A DNA stretch of 16,395 nt, from assembly GCA_002435365.1 (NCBI GenBank), contig DJMM01000011.1, positions 1-16,395 on the forward strand. The letters are read 5' to 3'. The stretch comes from Ignavibacteriales bacterium UBA6490. Its GTDB lineage: Bacteria > Bacteroidota > Ignavibacteria > Ignavibacteriales > Ignavibacteriaceae. The stretch's first letter is position 1. Every line of letters begins with the position of its first letter. This document shows positions 1 to 7,727 of this stretch, piece after piece. The position numbers and the translations under genes are program-made. The notes under the pieces are model-generated. The model was not told the DNA's origin and searched no databases. It worked only from the letters and a program-made list of their open reading frames with translations.

Positions 1-1236
1 ATATCCCAGCCAGCAGATGCGCGAAGGGAGTCCCTGGAAATGCACCTTCTTCTGCGCCATATCGATCCAGTTAATGAGAGATTTATTCTCTGGAAATTTT
101 TTCTTTATCGCTTCATCGGTTAAATAAATATCGTTTGGATCACCGGACAGGGCTGCCCACCGGAAAGGACCTTTACCATCGCAGAAAAGAGGACGGATAA
201 ATTCAGGTACGAATCCGGGGATATCAAAGGCATTGCTCACACCGTTTTCCTTTGCTTCGCCGCGGATATTGTTTCCATAATCAAAGGTAACAGCACCTCT
301 TTTCTTAAGCTCCAGCATTGCTTTTACATGATCAACGATGGAGTTTTTAGCCAGTCTGATATACTCTTCAGGGTTTGATTTTCTCAATACCAGTGCATCT
401 TCATAACTCATTCCTTTAGGAACATAGCCGTTAAGGGTGTCGTGTGCAGAGGTCTGGTCTGTAAGCATATCCGGCACCACCCCTTTTTTTATTATTTCAG
501 GGAGCAGATCGGCAGCATTTCCAAGCAGACCAACAGAGACAGCCTGTTTGTTCATTCGTGCCTTCTGAATAATATCAAGAGCTTCATCAAGTTTGTCTGT
601 AAATTTATCAAGATAGCCGGTTTCAATTCTTTTTTCTATACGGGATTTATTGATCTCTATTCCAAGGAACGCAGCTCCGTTCATAGTTGCAGCAAGGGGC
701 TGTGCACCTCCCATACCGCCAAGTCCGGCAGTAAGAATGAATTTCCCTTTCAGGTCACCGTTGAAATATTTTCTGCCGCATTCAGCAAAGGTTTCATAGG
801 TACCCTGCAGAATTCCCTGTGTACCTATATAGATCCAGCTGCCGGCAGTCATCTGTCCGTACATTGTTAAGCCAAGATTCTCAAGTCTGCGGAACTCATC
901 CCATGTAGCCCAGTCAGGCACAAGCATTGAGTTTGAGATTATCACTCTTGGTGCATTCAGGTGGGTTTGGAACACTGCGACAGGTTTTCCTGACTGTACC
1001 AGAAGGGTTTCATCATCTTCAAGTATCTTCAGAGTTGAAATGATTGCATTATAGCTTTCCCAGTTTCTGGCTGCTTTTCCCTTGCCGCCGTAAACGATAA
1101 GTTCAGCGGGATTTTCGGCTACTTCGGGATCAAGGTTATTCATCAGCATGCGCATGGCAGCTTCCTGGATCCACCCCTTGCATGAAATCTTTGTTCCTCT
1201 GGGCCCCCTTACTTCAGTAATCTTATTAGCTTCCAT
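1..1236 (-). CDS. hutU: Urocanate hydratase (urocanase), 3' end cut by window edge
   Basis: Urocanase (EC 4.2.1.49) converts urocanate to imidazolone propionate, the second step of histidine degradation, using tightly bound NAD+ in the cytoplasm. The frame is open from an ATG at 1236 to base 1 (412 codons); family members are about 550-560 residues, so roughly the last quarter lies outside. Visible family hallmarks are AAMRMLMNNLDPEVAENP near residues 26-43, GGKGKAARNW near 50-59, the glycine-rich NAD-binding stretch GLGGMGGAQPLAATMNG near 171-187, TDQTSAHDTLNGY in the middle, and FQGLPSRICWLGY at the very edge. The last motif is the urocanase signature and carries the active-site cysteine (residue 408 here, equivalent to Cys410 of the Pseudomonas enzyme). 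The ATG lies one base after the TGA of the upstream small gene, with AAGGGC as a possible ribosome site inside that gene, so translation is probably coupled. Other hut genes may continue to the left. Confidence 0.97.
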   Translation of the reverse strand, partial: MEANKITEVRGPRGTKISCKGWIQEAAMRMLMNNLDPEVAENPAELIVYGGKGKAARNWESYNAIISTLKILEDDETLLVQSGKPVAVFQTHLNAPRVIISNSMLVPDWATWDEFRRLENLGLTMYGQMTAGSWIYIGTQGILQGTYETFAECGRKYFNGDLKGKFILTAGLGGMGGAQPLAATMNGAAFLGIEINKSRIEKRIETGYLDKFTDKLDEALDIIQKARMNKQAVSVGLLGNAADLLPEIIKKGVVPDMLTDQTSAHDTLNGYVPKGMSYEDALVLRKSNPEEYIRLAKNSIVDHVKAMLELKKRGAVTFDYGNNIRGEAKENGVSNAFDIPGFVPEFIRPLFCDGKGPFRWAALSGDPNDIYLTDEAIKKKFPENKSLINWIDMAQKKVHFQGLPSRICWLGY

Positions 1237-1237
1237 A

Positions 1238-1573
1238 TCAGCCCTTAAAATGTTTTTCTAGTATATTCTCATACTGGTTAAGCATGGAGCGGTAAAGCCA
1301 TTTTTTAAAGAACCATCCTTTGGACATCTCTTTTTTAAGATGTTTCACATTTTGTTCAAGCTGGAATTTAATCCTGGTTCTTTCATCCTTTGTAAGCTTA
1401 ACCGATTCACTTCCGCCGTTTAATTTTTCAAGCACAGAAGTAAATGCTTTATTCTCCGCAAAAAACCGGTCGTCACCCTGGGTCTGTTTTAAATTTTGCT
1501 TTATAAATGTGGACAGTAATTTCTTTTCGTTTTTTTCAAGTTCGAGATTATAATTTGTGAATAGTTTCTTCAT
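1238..1573 (-). CDS. Small charged protein of unknown function between ada and hutU
   Basis: I do not recognise this 111-residue protein. It is rich in Lys, Glu, Gln and Asn, has no signal peptide or membrane segment, and looks mostly alpha-helical. A basic-aromatic patch, KGWFFKKWLYR, lies near residues 84-94, followed by a helical C-terminus (NQYENILEKHF). I chose the ATG at 1573 (protein begins MKKLFTNYNLELEKN). A longer frame starting at 1624 would only add residues that shadow the end of ada. With this start the gene overlaps ada by 26 bases in another frame, and it ends one base before the hutU ATG, so it sits inside a tightly coupled operon. No good Shine-Dalgarno precedes 1573, which fits translational coupling to ada. 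Its placement argues that it is a real gene. A role with either enzyme is only a guess. Confidence 0.72.
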   Translation of the reverse strand: MKKLFTNYNLELEKNEKKLLSTFIKQNLKQTQGDDRFFAENKAFTSVLEKLNGGSESVKLTKDERTRIKFQLEQNVKHLKKEMSKGWFFKKWLYRSMLNQYENILEKHFKG

Positions 1574-2672
1574 ATTTATCCGGATAAGTTTTAAGGGATA
1601 ATAACTGCTGCCGGACTTTCTCATACCCCGGCTTGATTATATTATATATATATTTTAATCTTTCTTTATAAGGAATGAAGGAAGACTTCATGGCATTAAT
1701 TGTAAGGCGCTCCAGGTCATCAAGATTAAGACCAAAATACTTAATGCCAGTGAGGAATTCTTTTGTCATCGTAGTATCGCTCATCAGCCGGTCGTCTGTG
1801 TTAAGAGTTACTCTGAATCTTTCTTTATACAAAGTTCCGAAAGGGTGGTTCTCGATTTTATCTACTGCCCCGGTATGCACATTACTGAGCAGGCATATTT
1901 CAAGCGGGATCCTCTTATCAAGAATATATTGGGCGAGATCGCCGAACACTATTACATTGCCATCCTTATCGGTGGTAATATCTTCACGCAGATGGGTGGC
2001 ATGGCCGATACGGTGAGCACCGCACCATTGTATTGCCTGCCAGATTGATTCCTTGCCGAATGCTTCGCCGGCATGAATAGTAATGTTAAAATTTGCACGT
2101 TGAATAAACTGGAATGCATCAATATGTTTTTTAGGCGGGAAGCCGCCTTCCTCACCGGCAAGATCGAAGCCTACCACACCCTGCTTTTTAAAATTTACAG
2201 CCAGCTCGGCAATTTCCAGGGTATTCTTCATGTTGCGCATTCCGCAGAGGATAAGACCGTAGCCTACGCCAAAGTCCTTTTTTCCTTTTTCGAGTCCGGA
2301 AAGAACTGCTTTCACAATATCTTCCTGGTACAGCCCTTTAGCAGTATGAAATACCGGTGAAAACCTGGTCTCAACATAACACACATTATCGGTTTTCATA
2401 TCCTCCATCATTTCATAGGCGATACGTTCCAGGCTTTCTCTTGTCTGCATTACTGCGGTAGTATGTTCAAAACCCTGAAGAAACTCGACAAGGTTGCCTT
2501 TATTTGCGCCGCGGTGAAACCATTGTGCAAGTTCTGCGGGATCTTTGGTGGGCAGTTTATTATACTTCAGCGTGGAAGCAAGATCGATAATTGTTTCCGG
2601 TCTCAGACCTCCGTCAAGATGGTCGTGCAGAAGCACTTTAGGAACCGATTTTATAATCTGTTCAGTTGTCAA
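1548..2672 (-). CDS. add: Adenosine deaminase (TTG start)
   Basis: Cytoplasmic zinc hydrolase (EC 3.5.4.4) that deaminates adenosine or deoxyadenosine to inosine, a purine salvage step. The 374-residue length fits the family. Metal and catalytic motifs are complete: HDH at residues 16-18 within LLHDHLDGGLRP, HAGE at 200-203 (metal His and catalytic Glu), RIGHAT at 221-226, and NTDD at 291-294 (metal Asp). NTDD is followed by RLMS rather than the Pro found in most bacterial and animal enzymes. That variant and the N-terminus resemble the actinobacterial-type subgroup as I remember it. The start codon is TTG at 2672: an in-frame TAA lies five codons upstream, AGAGGA sits 6 bases before the TTG, and the family N-terminus follows at once. 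First gene of an operon with the small unknown gene and hutU. An adenine or other deaminase is less likely because the adenosine-deaminase motifs are intact. Confidence 0.95.
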   Translation of the reverse strand: MTTEQIIKSVPKVLLHDHLDGGLRPETIIDLASTLKYNKLPTKDPAELAQWFHRGANKGNLVEFLQGFEHTTAVMQTRESLERIAYEMMEDMKTDNVCYVETRFSPVFHTAKGLYQEDIVKAVLSGLEKGKKDFGVGYGLILCGMRNMKNTLEIAELAVNFKKQGVVGFDLAGEEGGFPPKKHIDAFQFIQRANFNITIHAGEAFGKESIWQAIQWCGAHRIGHATHLREDITTDKDGNVIVFGDLAQYILDKRIPLEICLLSNVHTGAVDKIENHPFGTLYKERFRVTLNTDDRLMSDTTMTKEFLTGIKYFGLNLDDLERLTINAMKSSFIPYKERLKYIYNIIKPGYEKVRQQLLSLKTYPDKYEETIHKL

Positions 2673-2952
2673 GTTATTCCTCTTTTAGTCTTTAAAAATA
2701 TCTTTAATATGAGGAAAAATCAATTTAGATTGGCGGGGTATAAGCGGGGCGGCTTAAATTCCCGGATTCCGGCTGAATAACGGGCTGAAAAAAGCGATAA
2801 AGCAGCATTATTGCTTATTCCGGATTCCCCCCAGCCCTGTTTCCGGAAATCATATCATTTACTTAAGTGTATATTATATCTTGATTTATGGAATGTAAAG
2901 ACGTAATTTTAATTTTAAAATAAAAAAAAAGAATCACACAAATGAGGTTAGG
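2673..2952. other. Divergent intergenic region (ada / TPR gene)
   Basis: This 280-base gap separates two divergently transcribed genes and should hold promoters for both. It contains a direct 9-base repeat CCGGATTCC at 2762-2770 and 2820-2828. It also has an imperfect inverted repeat CCGGCTGAATAA (2769-2780) / TTATTCCGG (2815-2823), and the palindrome TTTCCGGAAA at 2840-2849. AT-rich sequence with TATATTATATC follows near 2870-2880. I cannot assign a particular promoter or operator with confidence. The G+C-rich segment around 2735-2850 could be a regulatory structure or old repeat debris. Confidence 0.4.
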
Positions 2953-4116
2953 ATGCTTAAACCAAAATATTTTATAGCATTATTCATATTGGGGGGGCTG
3001 GTTTTCTCAGGTTTTCAATGCTCTTCAACAGAGATGACGAGTGCCAAGCTGTATATTCAGCAGAAAAACTATGACAAAGCACTTGAAGCATTGAAAAAAG
3101 AAGTGGAAAAAAATCCCAAGAGTGATGAAGGCTGGTATTATATGGGTGTCGTATATGGCGAAAAAGAACAATATGACAACTTGATAGAATCATTCGATAA
3201 GTCATTGTCGGTAAGTAAAAAGTTTGAAACCAATATTAACGACTCAAAAAGATATTTCTGGGCAAACCTGTTCAACAAAGGAGTCGGCCTTTTTCAAAGA
3301 GGAACCTCTACAGAGAACGCCGACAGCGCAAAAATATTTTATGATAAATCGATACAGGCATTTGAGTTTGCTGTCCGGATGCAGCCTGATTCTGCAAGCA
3401 CATATAAAAACCTGGCATTTGTTTATATGAATACACAGCAGTACGATAAAGCCATACCTGCACTTGAAAAACTTATTGAAAAGGACAAGGCTATTGACGG
3501 ATACAGGTTCCTCGGCGAAATCCATTATAATAAAGGAACTCTTGCAAAGAGCAGGTATGCCGAAACCAAAGCCGTCGATGACAGTCTGCAGTATTTGAAG
3601 AATTTTAATCAGGCAATTTCTGTACTTGAAGAGGCCAGAAGATTATATCCGAATGACTCTGACATTCTCCTGCTTCTTTCCAACAGTTATATTGCTGCCA
3701 ACAAAATTGATGTTGCAATAGATGCATTCAAGGCGGGTGTACTTCAGGATCCCGGGAATAAATATTACAGGTATAATTACGGAGTTTTATTGCTTGGATC
3801 AGGCAGTTTTGCAGAAGCTTCGGAACAATTCAGCAAAGCTGTGGAGATCGATCCTTCATACCAGAATGCAATTTATAATCTGGCAGTAACATATGTAAGG
3901 TGGGGAACTGCTATCAATAAGGAAGCTGAAGAAAAAGCAGAAACCAATCCTGAAGGCAAAAAGAAGTATGAGATGGCGCTTCCGTATCTTGAAAAAGTAG
4001 TGGAAATGGATCCCCAAAATGCAGCTATCTGGGAGCTTCTGGGAAGAGTTTATACTGTGCTCGGAATGCAGGATGATGCATCAGAAGCTTTTAAGAAAGC
4101 AGATTCGTTAAGATAA
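2953..4116 (+). CDS. TPR-repeat protein, probable lipoprotein
   Basis: A 387-residue exported tetratricopeptide-repeat protein. The N-terminus has a basic residue pair, a hydrophobic core (about residues 6-19) and Cys23 in SGFQCSST, suggesting lipid anchoring. Gln at position -1 is a poor lipobox, so a plain signal peptide or anchor is possible. TPR-like helix pairs with typical spacing are visible, for example AKLYIQQKNYDKALEALKK (31-49), WYYMGVVYGEKEQYDNLI (61-78), YKNLAFVYMNTQQYDKAIPA (151-170), YRYNYGVLLLGSGSFAEASE (272-291) and LGRVYTVLGMQDDASEAF (363-380). Such proteins act as scaffolds in envelope assembly, but the sequence does not identify a partner. The ATG at 2953 is preceded by GAGGTTAGG. 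A DUF3467 gene follows after 20 bases and is probably co-transcribed, ending at the terminator at 4555-4595. Confidence 0.88.
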   Translation: MLKPKYFIALFILGGLVFSGFQCSSTEMTSAKLYIQQKNYDKALEALKKEVEKNPKSDEGWYYMGVVYGEKEQYDNLIESFDKSLSVSKKFETNINDSKRYFWANLFNKGVGLFQRGTSTENADSAKIFYDKSIQAFEFAVRMQPDSASTYKNLAFVYMNTQQYDKAIPALEKLIEKDKAIDGYRFLGEIHYNKGTLAKSRYAETKAVDDSLQYLKNFNQAISVLEEARRLYPNDSDILLLLSNSYIAANKIDVAIDAFKAGVLQDPGNKYYRYNYGVLLLGSGSFAEASEQFSKAVEIDPSYQNAIYNLAVTYVRWGTAINKEAEEKAETNPEGKKKYEMALPYLEKVVEMDPQNAAIWELLGRVYTVLGMQDDASEAFKKADSLR

Positions 4117-4136
4117 CAGAAAGAAGGGTCAGTCAG

Positions 4137-4472
4137 GTGAAGGATAATAACAGCAATGTTCCGCCGCAAGGTCAGCAGATAAATATTGAACTTGGTGAAA
4201 AAGAAGCCGAGGGAATTTACAGCAACCTGGCCATAATTACGCATTCCCCGGCAGAATTTATTATTGATTTTACCCGTATAGTTCCGGGTGTTCCGAAAGC
4301 AAGGGTGCATGCAAGAATTATAACAACGCCACAGCATGCAAAAATGCTTATGAGAGCGCTGAAGGACAATATTGAAAAATATGAATCGAAGTTCGGCGTA
4401 ATCAATGCCGATGTGCAGCAGGAACAGCACTTTGGTTTTACACCAGTAAAAAAGGACGAAAAAGTAAACTGA
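4137..4472 (+). CDS. DUF3467 family protein (GTG start)
   Basis: A 111-residue soluble protein matching the DUF3467 family as I recall it: INIELGEKEAEGIYSNLAII (15-34), HSPAEFIIDFTRIVPGVPKA (36-55) and RIITTPQHAKMLMRALKDNI (60-79), followed by KYESKFG. The family is small, widespread and of unknown biochemical function. No signal peptide or membrane segment is present. The start is GTG at 4137, with AAGAAGGG about 8-10 bases upstream. The conserved domain begins near residue 14 and the next in-frame Met is residue 70, so no later start would work. The TPR gene lies 20 bases upstream, making a two-gene unit, and a strong terminator follows about 80 bases downstream. Function in this pair is unknown. 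Confidence 0.9.
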   Translation: MKDNNSNVPPQGQQINIELGEKEAEGIYSNLAIITHSPAEFIIDFTRIVPGVPKARVHARIITTPQHAKMLMRALKDNIEKYESKFGVINADVQQEQHFGFTPVKKDEKVN

Positions 4473-4554
4473 GTATTTAAGGAATATTATTCCGGTAAAT
4501 ATTTCGTGCGGCTCTTTTTTTACTGCCTGTGTCAGCAGAAAAATATCCTTTTCA

Positions 4555-4595
4555 GATGGCTTAATTATTGCTTTTAATAATTAAGCCATCTTTTT
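4555..4595 (+). terminator. Strong intrinsic terminator after DUF3467 gene
   Basis: GATGGCTTAATTATT (4555-4569) and AATAATTAAGCCATC (4576-4590) form a perfect 15-bp stem around the 6-base loop GCTTTT. Five T residues follow (4591-4595). A T-rich stretch at 4514-4521 precedes it. It ends the TPR/DUF3467 unit on the plus strand. With only GAAAA-type sequence on the other side it is less convincing as a terminator for the minus strand, where no gene needs one. Confidence 0.88.
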
Positions 4596-4728
4596 GTATC
4601 CGGTGCTCCAAATTATCTCCTAATTAAAGATCCCCCGGTAAAGCAGCGAAGAAGGCTGCAGGTTATTGTACAAATTGCTTTGAACAATATCCGGTTCAGA
4701 AAATTTTTTATGTAAATATTCGGTGACG

Positions 4729-6285
4729 ATGAAAAAATTAGCGGCTTTCTTAATAATTGCGGGAATAACAATTTCAGGTTGTCTCGATATTCCCGACCAA
4801 ATTATATTTCCAGAGTGGGATGTTGATCTTAACGTGCCTTTGCTGAATAAGACTTATAAATTTGAGGATATCCTTGGTGATCAGGAAAACCTGACCATAG
4901 GGGAAGACAGTATTTACCTGCTTCATACCAGGGAATATACCCAGAACTGGAGCCTGCTTGAATTTATTAAACTTGACCAGGCAGTAAGTCAAAAGAACAT
5001 TTCAATGGCACCGGTCAGTGCGGCAAAGGATGTCTATCTTGTGTTCCGGACCGATGTTGTACAGATAGACAGTGCCATATTTTCAGGGGGGTATTTTAAG
5101 ATAAATGTGCGGAACCAGTCCTCGCTGACCACGAACTTTGAAATTACAATACCGGGCATAACCTTAGACGGAAATATTCTCGTAGTAACAGCTTCACTTG
5201 ATGCCGGTGAATCGAGAGAGATAAGACAGGAGCTTGCAGGCTGTAAATATTCAGAGCCGGTTAATCAGCCCATCCCCTTTAAAAATACTTTGTGGGTAAC
5301 TGCCCAATCCAATGCAACCGGTGTTAATACCGGGGGCAGTGTTCTGTTCGATGTTGAAATATCTGATTTCTATTTCAGCTCAGTATCAGGAAGATTTACA
5401 GAGCAGCCGGTTGGAAGGAAAACCGATCTGGTCGATGCTCATCTCGGTGAAAATCTCGGCGACTTCAGGAATAAGGTAAAATTAAAATCTGCGCTGCTTA
5501 AATTGTCGGCATTTTATCAAAGCATTTATAATAATTCTTTTAAACTGAAGGTTGACAGCCTGACCTTTCGTGCAATTCATAACGGCGAGGAAATGTATCT
5601 TACCGACAGCACCGGCAGCAGGTATCTTCATTTTACGGTTGAACAGGGAACCGCGGATATTGTACTTAATGAAACAAACAGCAATATTGAGGATATTGTA
5701 AATTTTTTCCCGGATGTATTTGAAATTTCCGCTTCCTTCAGGATAATCGGCAATAATCAGTATGGTACAGTCACAAGCGGAGATTTGTCGGGTGTATCGA
5801 TTGATATAAACACCAAGAGTATTCTGGCTCTTGCCAGGTCTTCGGTTACTGATACTATTGCAATTAAAATAAGTCAGTCCGACAGAGACGATATAAAGAA
5901 TGCCGTATCAGGTTCTTTAAAGCTTGAAATTGAAAATGCAATACCTCTTAACGGGTGGATAAAAATTGATTTTGCAGACTCTTTAATGAACCCGGTCTTA
6001 TCAATCAGTATAGAAAATGCCGATACCTTTTTTGTGAGCGGTGCACCTGTAAATTCTATTACCGGTGAGGTTATTGCCCCCTCTTCGTCTCTCAGGAAAG
6101 TTGAACTTTCACAGGACGATATTTTTAAGCTTGCAGCTACATATTATATAATTCTCTCTGCAAGTGTTGAAACTTCCTCATATAATTTTTCCGATCCGGT
6201 TCTCGTTATGCTTAGGGCATCCGACTGGCTCAGATTAAATTTATCTGGCCTTATCAAATATCATGTAAATGCAAACGAACTATAG
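4729..6285 (+). CDS. Lipoprotein of unknown function, large beta-rich exported protein
   Basis: I do not recognise a named family. The 518-residue protein begins with MKKLAAFLIIAGITISGC, a clean lipoprotein signal with lipobox ISGC and Cys18. I chose the ATG at 4729 because it gives this signal exactly; a GTG two codons earlier (4723) is possible. The mature part starts LDIPDQIIFPEWDVDLNVPL. It is rich in Ser, Thr, Asn, Asp and alternating hydrophobic residues, with a beta-sandwich look throughout and no further membrane span. Segments such as FFPDVFEISASFRIIGNNQY recall periplasmic or surface beta-domain proteins, but no catalytic motif is visible. The next gene, an outer-membrane barrel, starts 9 bases after the stop, so the two are probably one unit and may work together at the outer membrane. 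Confidence 0.8.
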   Translation: MKKLAAFLIIAGITISGCLDIPDQIIFPEWDVDLNVPLLNKTYKFEDILGDQENLTIGEDSIYLLHTREYTQNWSLLEFIKLDQAVSQKNISMAPVSAAKDVYLVFRTDVVQIDSAIFSGGYFKINVRNQSSLTTNFEITIPGITLDGNILVVTASLDAGESREIRQELAGCKYSEPVNQPIPFKNTLWVTAQSNATGVNTGGSVLFDVEISDFYFSSVSGRFTEQPVGRKTDLVDAHLGENLGDFRNKVKLKSALLKLSAFYQSIYNNSFKLKVDSLTFRAIHNGEEMYLTDSTGSRYLHFTVEQGTADIVLNETNSNIEDIVNFFPDVFEISASFRIIGNNQYGTVTSGDLSGVSIDINTKSILALARSSVTDTIAIKISQSDRDDIKNAVSGSLKLEIENAIPLNGWIKIDFADSLMNPVLSISIENADTFFVSGAPVNSITGEVIAPSSSLRKVELSQDDIFKLAATYYIILSASVETSSYNFSDPVLVMLRASDWLRLNLSGLIKYHVNANEL

Positions 6286-6294
6286 CAGGAATTT

Positions 6295-7713
6295 ATGATG
6301 CGTAAAATATTTATTGTACCAATAATCTTAATTTTTGCGGCTTCTTCGTTTGCACAGTACGGCTCATCAGGAATCGGAGATGCGAAATCCGCCGGTCTTG
6401 CAGGTACCTATAATGTTACGGCATCAGGTTCATATGCCTACGGCATTAACCCGGCAAACATAATCAACCCCCTTTACCGGGGAGATCTCATATTCCTTCT
6501 TCCTCTTCCCCAGGTAAATATCAAAGCCTCTACGGGCTCCTTCAGCATTGACGATCTGAATTATTTTTTCGGGGGAGTTGACGGCGAACCGAGAAATTTG
6601 TCAAGGGCCGAGGTCGATCGCCTTAATAATCTTTTTAAGGATGCAGGGGTAGGCTCTTATTTTATGTCTTTAAATATGCTTTCCTTTGCCGTAAATCTTC
6701 CGGTCCTTAACGGTGCAATTGGATTTTCTATTAGTGATGTGTTCGCGGGTAATTTCCGCCTCCCGCCGGATGCCGCTGAGTTTACCCTCTCCGGGAATCT
6801 TATTAATCATATCTATTCCTTCAATGATGCAGAATTTAAATCATGGTGGGTCAGAAATTATTCGCTTACATATGCGCGCACCCTGAATGAAATAAAACCG
6901 GGGTTTCTGGACCAGCTGAATGCGGGACTTTCGCTGAAGCTTGTGCATGGGTATGCATATGCAGGCACTGAGCGGGTCAATTCATTTATTGAGATCGGCG
7001 ATAGAAGTGAAATTACCGGAAGGGCAGATTATCTTGCCTATACGTCAGTAACCAAAGATATCGGGATCGATTATGAATTCGATGATAAAGATCCCGCTGA
7101 AACCAATCTGCATCTTTTCCCCCCGCCGGCAGGTTCAGGCTTTGGTGTGGATATCGGATTTACTGCCGTGTATGATAGAAACTGGACTTTCGCTTTATCA
7201 TTGACCGATATCGGTTCGTTAAGATGGAAAAATAATGCAGCAAGATTCCTCGCAGAGGGAGACATTATCCTGAATGATATAACAAACCATGCCATGCGGG
7301 ATTCAATTGCTGATATAATTGCCGGAGAGGGGAGTTATGTTGATGGATTTACAACTTCGCTTCCCACTGCCCTGAGAGCAGGCGCTTCATATTCTTTTAT
7401 GAACGATAATGACGGAATTCCAGGTAACCTTCTTCTTGCTGCAGACTATAATCAGGGATTTAATAAACTTCCCGGGAATACTACCGCTCCTCGTTTTTCC
7501 GTTGCAGCTGAATGGCAGCCGCTTAACTGGAGCATTATCAGAATGGGATTTTCCTTCGGTGGATTGGATAAGTTCAACTGGGCTGCGGGTTTCGGCTTTG
7601 TAACTGGAATTATTGAGCTGAATATAGCAACTACAAACATCCTTGCCGTACCGGCACCAAACTCAGCAAATCATCTGTCTGTGTCGGTAAATTCAAGGTG
7701 GGTATTCAGGTGA
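6295..7713 (+). CDS. Outer-membrane beta-barrel protein, DUF5723-like
   Basis: A 472-residue exported protein. The signal peptide MMRKIFIVPIILIFAASSFA has a likely cleavage before Gln21. The mature start has the pattern DAKSAGLAGTYNVTASGSYA and GINPANI, common in FCB-group outer-membrane barrels, which describe one 'sample' with an early Asn-Pro-Ala. The rest alternates polar and hydrophobic residues in strand-length blocks, and the chain ends in aromatic-rich VSVNSRWVFR, as expected for a barrel's last strand. I favour a DUF5723-type or related PorV/FadL-like barrel. The exact family is unsure. AGGA lies 4 bases before the ATG at 6295 and 7 before the second ATG at 6298, so either start fits. 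It follows the lipoprotein gene by 9 bases and converges with lptG across only 14 bases, with no obvious hairpin between them. Confidence 0.8.
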   Translation: MMRKIFIVPIILIFAASSFAQYGSSGIGDAKSAGLAGTYNVTASGSYAYGINPANIINPLYRGDLIFLLPLPQVNIKASTGSFSIDDLNYFFGGVDGEPRNLSRAEVDRLNNLFKDAGVGSYFMSLNMLSFAVNLPVLNGAIGFSISDVFAGNFRLPPDAAEFTLSGNLINHIYSFNDAEFKSWWVRNYSLTYARTLNEIKPGFLDQLNAGLSLKLVHGYAYAGTERVNSFIEIGDRSEITGRADYLAYTSVTKDIGIDYEFDDKDPAETNLHLFPPPAGSGFGVDIGFTAVYDRNWTFALSLTDIGSLRWKNNAARFLAEGDIILNDITNHAMRDSIADIIAGEGSYVDGFTTSLPTALRAGASYSFMNDNDGIPGNLLLAADYNQGFNKLPGNTTAPRFSVAAEWQPLNWSIIRMGFSFGGLDKFNWAAGFGFVTGIIELNIATTNILAVPAPNSANHLSVSVNSRWVFR

Positions 7714-7727
7714 CCGAATAAAACTTT

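Noticed and set aside
442..870. 142-codon open frame on the plus strand
   Set aside because: It lies antisense to the strongly supported urocanase gene and has no recognisable features.
1238..1624. Longer version of the small ada-hutU gene starting at 1624
   Set aside because: The extra 17 residues overlap the end of ada and lack protein-like features or a ribosome site. The ATG at 1573 is preferred.
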